A stretch of DNA of 64,000 nt from Bradyrhizobium diazoefficiens (GTDB lineage Bacteria > Pseudomonadota > Alphaproteobacteria > Rhizobiales > Xanthobacteraceae): contig NZ_CP067041.1 in assembly GCF_016599855.1 (NCBI RefSeq), forward strand, positions 3,720,001 to 3,784,000, in the 5' to 3' direction. The notes beneath the pieces are model-generated. The model saw only the letters and a list, made by a program, of their open reading frames with translations, had not been told where the DNA came from and did no database searches. A program made the position numbers and the translations under genes. Positions 18,482-28,037 of the stretch are shown piece after piece. Positions within the stretch are counted from its first letter, which is position 1. Each line of letters begins with the position of its first letter.

Positions 18482-18515
18482 ATAAGAGCTCTTGTAAGAT
18501 ATAAGTGCTCTTATA
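18481..18515. promoter_or_regulatory. Twin palindromic operators for the MarR regulator
   Basis: Two 16-base sites, TATAAGAGCTCTTGTA (18481-18496) and TATAAGTGCTCTTATA (18500-18515), share the pattern TATAAG-N4-CTTRTA and lie 19 bases apart. The second overlaps a TATAAT -10 box at 18512-18517 facing the AhpD-like gene; the first overlaps the regulator's own start codon. This arrangement fits repression of both directions by the adjacent MarR protein. Confidence 0.75.
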
Positions 18516-18535
18516 ATAACACGAGGTGAACGGGA

Positions 18536-19003
18536 ATGTCACACGCCCGCAGCGAATATGAGGATTTCAAGAGGATTGCACCGGATGCGTATGATCTGGT
18601 GCTGGCTCTGGGCCAGGTCGCGGCCAAGGCCGGCCTCGACAAGCAGCTGCTCGAGCTTGTGAAGCTGCGTGCCTCGCAGATTAACGGCTGCGCATTTTGT
18701 GTTCAGCATCATGTTCTTCTCTCGGAACGGCTCGGCGTGCCCGCGGACAAGCTCCATCTGGTCGCGGTCTGGCGCGAGGCGCCGATCTATTCGGCGCGCG
18801 AGCGCGCCGCGCTGGCCTGGGCCGAGGCTCTGACCATGCTGCCCGACGGCTTTGGCGACGAGGTGTATGCCGAGGTGCAGCGCGAGTTCTCCGAGACCGA
18901 GCTGATGTACCTGACATCCGCAATTGCCTCGATCAACGTCTGGAACCGGTTTGGCGCGGCCTTTCAGTGGACACCGGCGAGGCGGCCGGTTGCGGCGTCC
19001 TGA
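18536..19003 (+). CDS. Carboxymuconolactone decarboxylase/AhpD-like family protein
   Basis: 155 residues with the AhpD core: LLELVKLRASQINGCAFCVQHH near residue 40, containing the redox C-x-x-C pair and following His residues. Such proteins reduce peroxides or act as small thiol oxidoreductases. GAGGTGA is the ribosome site. The promoter overlaps MarR-type operators, suggesting induction by an oxidant or electrophile. A cupin protein follows 21 bases downstream. Confidence 0.9.
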   Translation: MSHARSEYEDFKRIAPDAYDLVLALGQVAAKAGLDKQLLELVKLRASQINGCAFCVQHHVLLSERLGVPADKLHLVAVWREAPIYSARERAALAWAEALTMLPDGFGDEVYAEVQREFSETELMYLTSAIASINVWNRFGAAFQWTPARRPVAAS

Positions 19004-19024
19004 TTTCAACGAGGGGAGATGACC

Positions 19025-19528
19025 ATGATGGCCATGAGTTTGGCGGATGCGTCGCGTCCACTGCCGTCGCGATCGATAATTTTGGCCGTAGTCGGCGGTC
19101 TCGCTTGCGCATTCGCAATCGGCAAGGTGCTGCCGGTAACGATGGACACCGTATCGGGCGCACTCGCGCCGCTCTGCGCCTCAGCCGCGGAGAGCTCGCC
19201 GCTCGACAAGGTCGAGCCGATCGGCTCTTACGCGCTTCCCAACGTTCCGGGAAAGCGCGTCACCATCGTGCGTGTCGTCTACGGCCCGGGCGGATTTTCG
19301 CGGCCGCATCGGCATGCCGGCTCGGTGACCGCTTACATTAGCAAGGGCGAGATCCGCTCTCAGCTCGGCGGCGGTCCGGTCGAGACGTTCGGTGTCGGCC
19401 AGTCCTTCTTCGAGCCGCCGGGCGCGACGCATCTGGTCTCAGCCAATGCCAGCACCACGGAGCCGGCCGAATTGATCGCCGTGTTCGTGGCGGATGAGGG
19501 GGCGCAGCTGACGACGTATCTGGAGTAG
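19025..19528 (+). CDS. Cupin domain protein, membrane-anchored or secreted
   Basis: 167 residues from ATG 19025, chosen because GGGGAG lies six bases upstream; ATGs at 19019 and 19028 are alternatives. An N-terminal hydrophobic segment (about 17-35) is followed by a single cupin domain with motif 1 GGFSRPHRHAGSVTAYISKG and motif 2 GQSFFEPPGATHLV, which supply metal ligands. It probably forms an operon with the AhpD-like gene. Substrate unknown. Confidence 0.85.
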   Translation: MMAMSLADASRPLPSRSIILAVVGGLACAFAIGKVLPVTMDTVSGALAPLCASAAESSPLDKVEPIGSYALPNVPGKRVTIVRVVYGPGGFSRPHRHAGSVTAYISKGEIRSQLGGGPVETFGVGQSFFEPPGATHLVSANASTTEPAELIAVFVADEGAQLTTYLE

Positions 19529-19577
19529 TCGGCAGCCGTATTGCGTCGATGATCCGGGCTGCAGTCGCCTTGCCCGC

Positions 19578-21203
19578 TCAATTCTCTTCGCTGCTCGATC
19601 CCTCGCGCAGATCGGACTTGATCACATCCTCGGGCAGCGTATGTGCGACCGGCTGCGGGGTGCCTGCGATCTCCGGGCCGATCTCGCGGCCGCGGGCGTG
19701 GATCAGGCGCTCATAGGCCGAGACCAGCGTGAGGTAGGGACTGACCCAGATCCAGCCGTCGCGGGTAAACACCTGGACGTCGAAATGCAGGTGCATCGAC
19801 GTCCCCGCCGGATGGTCGAGGTAGTTCGAGATCACGCCGATCTTCTCGCCTTCGGTGACGATGCGGCCATTGAGCACTCCGGCGGCGTTCAACGCCTGCG
19901 GATTCATGTGCATGTAGCGGAACCGGATGTGCTCGGTGCGGCTGTTGACCTCGAGCGTCGCTGCCTGGTCCGTCGGTGCGCGGATCACCACGGCGTCACG
20001 CACGGCAACGACGCCGCTCTGCTTGGGATCGCAGCCTTCGCGGCTTTCACCGGACGAGAGGCAGTCGGCGGCGCGGATGTCCTCGCCCTGATGGCCATGG
20101 CCGCCGCCGCATTGCAAGACCTCGAAACTGCGTGACTCGCAGAAATTGTCCTGCCAGCGATAAGCGGTCGGCCGGTCGGCCTTGTCGCGCTTGGCGTAGG
20201 ATTGCGAATGCACGAAGGCCGGCGCCTTCTCGAGCGGAAAGCGGATCTGCGCGTAGGCCATCACGTCTGGATGGCCGCCCTGCTTGCGATAGCCGGTGTT
20301 CGGAATGATGTCGCCGCTTGGCCGGTAGCTGAAATCGGCCGAACGTGCGGCCGGACGACCGATCAATTCGGAGGCAACGTCCATGAGCGGCCGCATGGGC
20401 TGGCCACCGGCGACGTGCAACGCCTTCAGGAAGCGCTCGGCAACCGGGTAGGCCTCCCTGCAGGCGAGCCGCCGCGGCTTTGCGATGCTGTCCAGGCACT
20501 GGACCGACACCACATAAGCGGCGCCGAAGCGCGTGAAGGCATAGCGCAGATAGCCTTCCCGGATGAATTTGCGCAGGTCCGGATAGGTTGCCGCGAGCTG
20601 CTTGACCGGCTCGCCCTTGCCGCCGGCAGGATCGGCGACGTCGTAGACGAGCGCCGATCCCGTGATCTGAATCTCGACCGGCTTTGCGAAGATGCGCGCC
20701 GGCATGCCGTCGCCGGCGCCGGGCTCGAGCGAGAAACTCGCGCTGTAGCCGGCGGGACCGGCGTCGAACATGTCGGCAGGATTGAAATCGGCCTGGTAGC
20801 GCGATAGCGCGAGCGTCGTGCCCGGCGCGCTGCTGCGTTGGGCCTCGAGATAGGCCGCAGCATCGAACGGCAGCAGCACGGGAACGGAGCTGCGGGCAAT
20901 GCCGGTGAAGAATTGCGAGGAGACCGCGTTGAGCTGCACCAGCGCCGGCATCGCGTGCGGATCGAACCGCGGCACCGAACGGCGCGGCGCGAAAATGAAA
21001 TCGCGCGCGACCTGTGGTCGGCCGTTGATCTCGGTGCGGAGCTGGTCGAGCGCCGCGCGCCAATCGACGCGCAGCGCCGTGAGCGACGCGCTCCGGATGT
21101 CGTCCGCAGCGACCGGCGTGGCGATGAGGAGCGGGAGCGACGCCAGCAAAAGCGAGACGAAGCGGAAACTCTTTCCAACCACTGTCTCGCCCCTCGGCGG
21201 CAC
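19578..21203 (-). CDS. M23 family metallopeptidase (peptidoglycan endopeptidase-like)
   Basis: 541 residues with a signal peptide (about 1-34, ...ATPVAA-DD). The LytM-type catalytic site is C-terminal: HGHQGEDI (the HxxxD motif) near residue 380 and MHLHFDVQV (the HxH motif) near 475, with VRDAVVIRAP between. The long N-terminal 350 residues match no domain I recognise. It likely cuts crosslinks in peptidoglycan in the periplasm. It ends 18 bases from EF-P, same strand, but shares no obvious function. Confidence 0.88.
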   Translation of the reverse strand: MPPRGETVVGKSFRFVSLLLASLPLLIATPVAADDIRSASLTALRVDWRAALDQLRTEINGRPQVARDFIFAPRRSVPRFDPHAMPALVQLNAVSSQFFTGIARSSVPVLLPFDAAAYLEAQRSSAPGTTLALSRYQADFNPADMFDAGPAGYSASFSLEPGAGDGMPARIFAKPVEIQITGSALVYDVADPAGGKGEPVKQLAATYPDLRKFIREGYLRYAFTRFGAAYVVSVQCLDSIAKPRRLACREAYPVAERFLKALHVAGGQPMRPLMDVASELIGRPAARSADFSYRPSGDIIPNTGYRKQGGHPDVMAYAQIRFPLEKAPAFVHSQSYAKRDKADRPTAYRWQDNFCESRSFEVLQCGGGHGHQGEDIRAADCLSSGESREGCDPKQSGVVAVRDAVVIRAPTDQAATLEVNSRTEHIRFRYMHMNPQALNAAGVLNGRIVTEGEKIGVISNYLDHPAGTSMHLHFDVQVFTRDGWIWVSPYLTLVSAYERLIHARGREIGPEIAGTPQPVAHTLPEDVIKSDLREGSSSEEN

Positions 21204-21221
21204 CTGCTTTTGATCGCGCCT

Positions 21222-21788
21222 TTAGTCCTTGGCGCGCTCGGAGTAGGAGCCGTCTTCGGTCATCACCACGATGCGGGTGCCGACCGCGATGTGCGGCGGC
21301 ACGGTGGTGCGGATGCCGTTGGAGAGCACCGCCGGCTTGTAGGAGGACGAGGCGGTCTGGCCCTTGGTCACAGGCTCGGTCTCGACCACTTCGAGCGTCA
21401 CGCGCTGCGGCAGCGCGATCGACACCGGATTCGCGTCGTGCATGGAGAGCTTGACCGTCATGCCCTCCTGGAGATACGAGGCCGCGTCGCCGATCACGTC
21501 CTCGGAGACCTGGACCTGGTCATAGGTCTCGGGGTTCATGAAGTGGAAGCCGTCGCCGTCTTCATACAGGAAGGTATAGTTGCGCTCTTCGATCGTGGCC
21601 TTTTCGACCTGGTCGGTGGTCTTATAGCGCTCGGAGATCTTTACCCCGTCCGAGATTCGGCGCATTTCGATCTGGCTGACCGGCGTGCCCTTGCCGGGAT
21701 GGATGTTCTCGGCGCTCACAACGACATAGAGCTTGCCGTCTTGCTCGATCACGTTGCCCTTGCGAATAGAACTGGCGATGACTCTCAA
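21222..21788 (-). CDS. efp: Translation elongation factor P
   Basis: 188 residues, the normal length, starting at a TTG codon (the only start that gives the canonical [12 protein letters not shown] opening). The three-domain EF-P is complete. The modification loop NIHPGKGTP carries Lys33, the residue that EpmA lysylates in gammaproteobacteria. EF-P relieves ribosome stalling at polyproline stretches. The modifying enzymes EpmA and EpmB are encoded divergently, 162 bases away, forming a full modification cassette. Confidence 0.97.
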   Translation of the reverse strand: MRVIASSIRKGNVIEQDGKLYVVVSAENIHPGKGTPVSQIEMRRISDGVKISERYKTTDQVEKATIEERNYTFLYEDGDGFHFMNPETYDQVQVSEDVIGDAASYLQEGMTVKLSMHDANPVSIALPQRVTLEVVETEPVTKGQTASSSYKPAVLSNGIRTTVPPHIAVGTRIVVMTEDGSYSERAKD

Positions 21789-21950
21789 AGCTATATTTCC
21801 TGCTTGCTTGGCCCGGCACCGGCCAGGACGTGGTCAGATTGATGGGGGACTTGGGGCCTCAAATCAGACCTCGGCGCCCGTTTCGGGCCGCAACATACGC
21901 ATTTTGTCGTTGAATGCCAGCATTTTGCTGGCTTGCGGGATGGTCGGTTA

Positions 21951-23003
21951 ATGGCTGGGGACAAGCCGATTTCGCCTTTCTGGACACCCAACCGGCACGT
22001 CGACCGGCGGCCGTTCCTCCAGGCCAGGGCGGCCATTACCGGGTCTCTCAGGGGCTTTTTTGCCGAGCAGGGGTTTGTCGAAATCGAAACCTCCATCCTC
22101 CAGGTCTCCCCGGGCAATGAGACCCATTTGCACGCCCCCCGGACTGAGATCGTCCGGCCCGACGGCAGCCGGACCGCTCGTTACTTGCGAACTTCGCCCG
22201 AATTCGCCTGCAAGAAACTGCTGGCGGCGGGCGAGGAGCGGATTTTCGAGTTCGCGCGGGTGTTCCGCGACCGCGAGCGCGGCGACCTGCATTTGCCCGA
22301 ATTCACCATGCTGGAATGGTATCGGGCCAGCGCCCCCTATGACGCCATCATGGCCGATACTGTGGTGGTCATCGCCCACGCGGCGCAGGCGACAGGAATC
22401 GGGACCTTCGCGTTCCGGGGCCGGACCGCCGACCCTTTCGCCGAACCGGAGCTGCTGACCGTCGCTGGCGCCTTCGAGCGCTTCGCCGGGATCGATCTGC
22501 TGTCGACAATCTCAGGCAACAGGGGTAACCGGGCCGCGCTCGCCAAGGCGGCCGCCGGCAAGATCCGCGTCGCCGACGACGACACTTGGTCCGATATCTT
22601 CAGCAAGGTCCTGGTCGAGCATGTCGAGCCGCATCTGGGGCAGGGCCGTTTGACCATTCTGTTCGAATACCCATCTCCAGAGGCGGCGCTGGCGCGGGTG
22701 AAGCCCGACGATCTCAGGATCGCGGAACGGTTCGAGGTCTATGCCTGCGGGGTCGAGCTCGCCAACGGCTTTGGCGAATTGACCGACGCCGAGGAACAGC
22801 GCAAGCGCTTCACGGAGTCGATGGCGGAGAAGCAGCGCCGCTACGGCGAGGCCTATCCGCTGGACGAAGATTTTTTGGCCGCTGTGGCCCAAATGCCGGA
22901 GGCGAGCGGTGTCGCGCTCGGGTTCGACCGGCTGGTGATGCTGGCAAGCGGCGCAACACGGATTGATCAGGTGGTGTGGACGCCGCCTGCGGGTGAAAAA
23001 TGA
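21951..23003 (+). CDS. epmA: EF-P--lysine ligase EpmA (PoxA/GenX)
   Basis: 350 residues from ATG 21951. It is a class II lysyl-tRNA synthetase catalytic core without the anticodon-binding domain: LRTSPEFACKKLLAAG, motif 2 IFEFARVFRDRERGD with LPEFTMLEWYRA, and motif 3 GVALGFDRLVMLASG. It activates beta-lysine and joins it to the EF-P lysine. It overlaps epmB by four bases (ATGA) and lies divergent to efp. Confidence 0.96.
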   Translation: MAGDKPISPFWTPNRHVDRRPFLQARAAITGSLRGFFAEQGFVEIETSILQVSPGNETHLHAPRTEIVRPDGSRTARYLRTSPEFACKKLLAAGEERIFEFARVFRDRERGDLHLPEFTMLEWYRASAPYDAIMADTVVVIAHAAQATGIGTFAFRGRTADPFAEPELLTVAGAFERFAGIDLLSTISGNRGNRAALAKAAAGKIRVADDDTWSDIFSKVLVEHVEPHLGQGRLTILFEYPSPEAALARVKPDDLRIAERFEVYACGVELANGFGELTDAEEQRKRFTESMAEKQRRYGEAYPLDEDFLAAVAQMPEASGVALGFDRLVMLASGATRIDQVVWTPPAGEK

Positions 23004-24094
23004 CGAAGAGCAATCTTGCACGCACTTTGCGGGAGCCGGCCGAACTTGTCGCCGCGGACCTCGCGCCTGCCACGGCGCTGCCCGCGCTGGAACGCATTGC
23101 CGCGCGCTATGCGGTCGCGATCACGCCGGCGCTGGCCGAGCTCATCGACAATTCTGATCCCGACGACCCGATCTCGCGTCAGTTCGTTCCGACTGCCGCC
23201 GAGCTGGAGATGCAGCCAGGCGAGAGCGCCGATCCGATCGGCGATCACGCGCACTCGCCGGTCGCAGGTATCGTGCACCGCTATCCCGATCGCGTGCTGT
23301 TCAAGCTCGTTCACGTCTGCGCAGTCTATTGCCGCTTCTGCTTCCGTCGCGAGATGGTCGGACCTGGCAAGGAGAACGTGCTCTCGGACGGCGCCTATCG
23401 CGCCGCGATCGATTACATTCGCGCGCATGGCGAAATCTGGGAGGTGATCCTGACCGGCGGCGATCCCCTGATGCTGTCGCCGCGCCGGATGAATGAGATC
23501 ATGGCCGATCTCGCCGGTATCGATCACGTCAAGATCATCCGTCTCCACACCCGCGTGCCCGTGGCCGAGCCTGCGCGCATCAGCGACGAGATGGTCGCGG
23601 CCCTCAAAGTAGAGGGCGCGACCACCTGGGTTGCACTGCATGCCAACCACGCGCGCGAGCTGACGGACACGGCCCGTGCCGCCTGCGCCCGGCTGGTCGA
23701 TGCCGGAATTCCCATGGTGAGCCAGTCCGTGCTTTTGCGCGGCGTCAATGACAACATCACCGCTCTGTCGGACTTGATGCGGGCTTTCGTCGAGTGTCGG
23801 ATCAAGCCTTATTATCTGCATCACGGCGATCTCGCGCCGGGTACTGCGCATCTGCGCACGACGCTGGCGCACGGGCAGGAATTGATGCGGCAGCTGCGCG
23901 GCCGGGTGTCAGGACTGTGTCAGCCCGACTATGTCATCGACATTCCCGGCGGTGCCGGGAAATCGCCGATCGGGCCGAATTATGTGGTGGCGCTGCAAAA
24001 TACCGCAGCCGATATACGTGATGGCGCGACGGAAACGCGCTATCGTATCGTAGACTATTGCGGTGACGTTCATCTCTATCCGCCCGAGACCTGA
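23000..24094 (+). CDS. epmB: EF-P beta-lysylation protein EpmB (lysine 2,3-aminomutase family)
   Basis: 364 residues. Radical SAM cysteines are in CAVYCRFCF (Cys107, Cys111, Cys114), and a PLP-lysine motif PGGAGKSP occurs near the C-terminus. The protein converts L-alpha-lysine to the beta-lysine used by EpmA. The start codon overlaps the epmA stop, so the two are coupled. EpmC, the hydroxylase, is not in the window. Confidence 0.95.
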   Translation: MTKSNLARTLREPAELVAADLAPATALPALERIAARYAVAITPALAELIDNSDPDDPISRQFVPTAAELEMQPGESADPIGDHAHSPVAGIVHRYPDRVLFKLVHVCAVYCRFCFRREMVGPGKENVLSDGAYRAAIDYIRAHGEIWEVILTGGDPLMLSPRRMNEIMADLAGIDHVKIIRLHTRVPVAEPARISDEMVAALKVEGATTWVALHANHARELTDTARAACARLVDAGIPMVSQSVLLRGVNDNITALSDLMRAFVECRIKPYYLHHGDLAPGTAHLRTTLAHGQELMRQLRGRVSGLCQPDYVIDIPGGAGKSPIGPNYVVALQNTAADIRDGATETRYRIVDYCGDVHLYPPET

Positions 24095-24132
24095 GCGGAG
24101 GAGACGCGGGTTTGAGGAATGGAGAAACGGAC

Positions 24133-24384
24133 ATGAAGAAGATCATGGTGGCAGCATCGCTGTTGGTCTTACTTGGAGGCACGGCGATTGCCCAGAACGG
24201 CACCAAGGGATCGCCGTCAGGCGGCGCTACGTCGGGAACGCTGCCGCAGGCACCGGTCGGTCATCGCCAGCCGCGCGCCGGCGACGTGCCGAATGAGAAG
24301 AATGTGACCGATCCGAACAATCCCGTGAACAAGGAAGATGCTCTGCTCGACAAGAAGATCAAGAGCATCTGCCGCGGCTGTTGA
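24133..24384 (+). CDS. Small secreted protein ending in IC-R-GC
   Basis: 83 residues with ATG 24133 after a GGAG site. Signal peptide about 1-20 (GGTAIA-QN), a Gly/Pro/Asn-rich middle, and a lysine-rich tail LDKKIKSICRGC. The final ICRGC matches ICTGC at the end of the protein at 7484-7720, and both have signal peptides, so they form a family of exported proteins with a fixed C-terminal cysteine pair. It follows epmB by 38 bases. Function unknown. Confidence 0.75.
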   Translation: MKKIMVAASLLVLLGGTAIAQNGTKGSPSGGATSGTLPQAPVGHRQPRAGDVPNEKNVTDPNNPVNKEDALLDKKIKSICRGC

Positions 24385-24442
24385 GTCTGTGACCGCTGCG
24401 GGCAGGGCGCGAGCAGCATCGCCCCGCCCGCCATCGCCCAGT

Positions 24443-25528
<1,086 letters not shown>

Positions 25529-25560
25529 GGCGGGCTCCTGTTTGTTTCGAACCTGCCGGC

Positions 25561-25589
25561 CAATAAAAAAGCCGCCAGGTCTGGCGGCT
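25561..25589 (-). terminator. Attenuator terminator upstream of DAHP synthase
   Basis: On the minus strand an eight-base stem AGCCGCCA/TGGCGGCT with a four-base loop is followed by TTTTTTATT. It lies between the leader peptide (stop at 25613) and the DAHP synthase start (25528), the position of the terminator in a classical attenuator. Confidence 0.88.
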
Positions 25590-25612
25590 GTTCGGACGTT
25601 TGCTTCAATATT

Positions 25613-25693
25613 TCAGATTGAGCGCGATCCTCCTGCCGCCAGCGAGCTGTCGTAGCTAAAGTACCAAAAATAGCTGGTGACGAGGGTGATCAT
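25613..25693 (-). CDS. Aromatic leader peptide controlling DAHP synthase
   Basis: A 26-codon frame from ATG 25693 to TGA at 25613. Residues 8-14 read YFWYFSY, that is three Tyr, two Phe and one Trp codons in seven positions. Ribosome stalling here when charged aromatic tRNAs are scarce would disrupt the terminator at 25561-25589 and let polymerase reach the DAHP synthase gene. There is no ribosome site; the promoter at 25701-25729 places transcription start at or next to the A of the ATG, so translation is probably leaderless, as known for the rhizobial trpL leader. Confidence 0.85.
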   Translation of the reverse strand: MITLVTSYFWYFSYDSSLAAGGSRSI

Positions 25694-25700
25694 GGCCGCT

Positions 25701-25729
25701 CATATAGCGCGCCGTTGGCGGCTTGTCAC
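25701..25729 (-). promoter_or_regulatory. Sigma-70-like promoter of the aromatic leader transcript
   Basis: On the minus strand: GTGACA (25729-25724), a 17-base spacer, TATATG (25706-25701). Seven bases then separate the -10 from the leader ATG at 25693, which puts the expected start of transcription on or beside that ATG. Confidence 0.7.
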
Positions 25730-25761
25730 CCCCTAAACGACGTAGGGCGCGACGACGGGTC

Positions 25762-26340
25762 TCAACTGTTGCTATTGCGTGCCGCGAGCGCCATGCCGAT
25801 CAGGGTGGCGCCGCCGAACAGCAGGTTGATGCCGACGAGGACGCCGATCGCCCATTCCGCCGTGCTCGGCAGTCCCGCGATCACCAAGAACGCAATCGCG
25901 ATGTCGACGAGGCCCGCGATCAGGAGCCACGACCAGCTGCCACTGAACTCGCGGCGGTGCTCCAGCGCATACATGATGGTGGCGACGCCCTCGGCGAGGA
26001 AGTAAGCGCCGAGCACGATGGTCAGCGTCAGCACGGCCTGCATCGGCCGGGCCAGCAGCAGCATGCCGGCGAGCACGGCCAGTGCCGCCGAGATCAGCGA
26101 CCACCAGAAACCCGGCGTGCTGCGCGCCCAATAGGTCACGATCAGTCCACCGATGCCGCTGATCAGGAACATCCAGCCGAGGAAGATCGTGATGGCGAGG
26201 CTTGCCAGAGGCGGCAGGATCAGCGCGGCGATGCCGAGAACGACAAGCAAAAGCCCTTCGAACAGGAAGGCCTTCCAATGGGCCTTCACCGCCTGGCCCA
26301 TCGCGGATTGCAGTCGTGAATAATCGTCAGGCGATGTCAT
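25762..26340 (-). CDS. HdeD family membrane protein (DUF308)
   Basis: 192 residues from ATG 26340. Six membrane helices in three hairpins with the typical HdeD pattern (LLVVLGIAALILPPLASLAITIFLGWMFLISGIGGL; shown in part only: ALILPPLASL, FLGWMFLISG). HdeD proteins are linked to acid resistance in enterobacteria but their role in rhizobia is unknown. The gene ends 33 bases upstream of the aromatic leader promoter and is read in the same direction, so the attenuated operon has its own start. Confidence 0.88.
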   Translation of the reverse strand: MTSPDDYSRLQSAMGQAVKAHWKAFLFEGLLLVVLGIAALILPPLASLAITIFLGWMFLISGIGGLIVTYWARSTPGFWWSLISAALAVLAGMLLLARPMQAVLTLTIVLGAYFLAEGVATIMYALEHRREFSGSWSWLLIAGLVDIAIAFLVIAGLPSTAEWAIGVLVGINLLFGGATLIGMALAARNSNS

Positions 26341-26400
26341 CAACGGGCTCCCGCTGAAAAGTGTGTACCCAATCTAATATGCGCTCACCGCGATTGCATC

Positions 26401-27438
26401 CTACAGCTTAGCCGCCGACGAAAAACCTTCGCCGCTGGTGCGAATGCGGTTGCGGCCAAGAATGTAGATCGCGGTCGTGACAATCAGGAGCGCGAGGCCG
26501 AGCAAAATCGAGACGAAGCCGATCGGAATCAGCGCCAGCGTCAGATTGCGCTCGGGGTTGATGAGCCAGTGGTGGATCGAGGTCAGCACAAAGGCGAGGC
26601 CGAGGAAGCCGATGCCGCCACCGGCGAGCAACAGCGCCCACATCCGGCGTAGCTGGCTGAGCCTCTCCCGCGCGATATCAGTGCGAGGTGCGTGGTGACG
26701 CGCGACGCGGCGCACCAGCCGGCTGGCAAACGCGATCGAGCTGAAGCCGATCAGCAGGCTCGCGCCGCCCAGCCACATCCGCAAGGTCGGATCGAGATCC
26801 GGCATGCGCTGGAGCGTGAGCAGCGGAAAGTCGAAGGCCGAATGCAGCGCCAGTGGGCCCGCGAAGATCAGCAGGCGGCTGGAGAGGCGGGCCCAGTCGC
26901 GGTGATGGCGGTTCGCTCCCAGCGCCGTACCGGCACGCGCGATCGTGAGGTAAGCGCCGGCGATGATACCGAGTGCGCCGTGGAACGGCACGGTCAGCAC
27001 GCTACGCAGCGCCGCCAGCGACCGCCACATCTCGGCATGCTGCACCAGATAGGCAAGGTTCTCGTAGGCCGCGAAGCCAAGGCCGACGGCCGCGCCATAG
27101 ACGACGGTGTCCATGGGATTGGCGAAGGTCCGCCGCTTGGCCGACGAGACCAGCACGATGGCGATCACCTTCACCGCCTCCTCGGGCAGCGCGACGCCGA
27201 AGACCGAATGCATGGCGAGCGCAGTCCATGGATTGTCCGGCGCAGCAACCATCTTGGCGAAGGGGGCCCGGGCGAGACCCAGCAGCGAGATGCTGGCCGC
27301 GCCGAGCAGGAACGCGGTCCAGACCTGGGCCGGCGGTCCGGGGCGTTCCTCGGCGGCAATCACAAGCCACAGCATCAGCAGCGCCGGAGCGATGGCGGCC
27401 GTTCCGATGACGGTGGGTAACGCTTCAATCAGATACAT
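26401..27438 (-). CDS. PrsW family intramembrane metalloprotease
   Basis: 345 residues with about nine or ten membrane helices. The PrsW motifs are present: PEEAVKV (EExxK) near residue 85, GFAAYENLAYL (FxxxEN) near 120, and histidines in VPFHGALG and LALHSAFDFPLL. PrsW cleaves anti-sigma factors in Bacillus; targets in alphaproteobacteria are unknown. It lies 60 bases upstream of hdeD on the same strand and may be cotranscribed. Confidence 0.85.
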   Translation of the reverse strand: MYLIEALPTVIGTAAIAPALLMLWLVIAAEERPGPPAQVWTAFLLGAASISLLGLARAPFAKMVAAPDNPWTALAMHSVFGVALPEEAVKVIAIVLVSSAKRRTFANPMDTVVYGAAVGLGFAAYENLAYLVQHAEMWRSLAALRSVLTVPFHGALGIIAGAYLTIARAGTALGANRHHRDWARLSSRLLIFAGPLALHSAFDFPLLTLQRMPDLDPTLRMWLGGASLLIGFSSIAFASRLVRRVARHHAPRTDIARERLSQLRRMWALLLAGGGIGFLGLAFVLTSIHHWLINPERNLTLALIPIGFVSILLGLALLIVTTAIYILGRNRIRTSGEGFSSAAKL

Positions 27439-27779
27439 CGGTGCCGAAAATAGGTTCCCTTGATCCGCTTATCTACGCTTCTCGATGCGGCCATCTGTCA
27501 TGCGCTCGCTATCCCGTTGCTTAACAAGCGCGACAGCTGGCGTTCATCGGGGCCGCAAGGTGTAGAATACGAGCGCAATCAGTTGCATGACAGGACCATC
27601 TCGTCACCAGTGGCAACGGTTGCGCGTTCGTCGCCGGATCGCGATTGATAAGTCAGATCAATGCAATGTGCAGGTTTCTTCGATCCACGATGCACATCTG
27701 CAAGCGGCGAGTCCAGAGGCGGAATTGCCGCCCACCGGACGACGCGCAGGCGGCGGAAGCGGCCCCACGCTTTCCGCCT
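27439..27779. other. Gene-free stretch
   Basis: 341 bases between the start of the PrsW gene and the end of the next minus-strand gene. Short open frames on the plus strand have no ribosome sites or protein character. I see no promoter, repeat or RNA structure I can support. Confidence 0.5.
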
Positions 27780-28037
27780 TCAATGGGTGGTGAATGGCGG
27801 TGGTGCGTCGGGGGCGATGTCGAAGGCGCCGAGATGGAATTCCTCGCCGACGGTCTCGTCGGGCTCGGCATGGTGTGTCAGCAGCGTGAATGCGGCTTGC
27901 GGATATTGCTTCCAGATATCGAGGTCACCGGCGGTGATGGTGAGCCAGCCGAACGTGTACATGTAGCGCCCGGGCTCGGTGACCCGGCCAACCCTGTCCC
28001 AGGTGATCTTATCAACCCTGATCTTGTTGACTGCCAT
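27780..28037 (-). CDS. Conserved small hypothetical protein
   Basis: 85 residues starting MAVNKIRVDKITWDRVGRV. It is soluble, with a compact aromatic-rich core (GRYMYTFGWLTITAGDLDIW) and an acidic, proline-rich end. No signal peptide or known domain. The frame stays open 24 codons upstream, but protein character starts at this ATG. Probably a real gene of unknown function. Confidence 0.65.
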   Translation of the reverse strand: MAVNKIRVDKITWDRVGRVTEPGRYMYTFGWLTITAGDLDIWKQYPQAAFTLLTHHAEPDETVGEEFHLGAFDIAPDAPPPFTTH

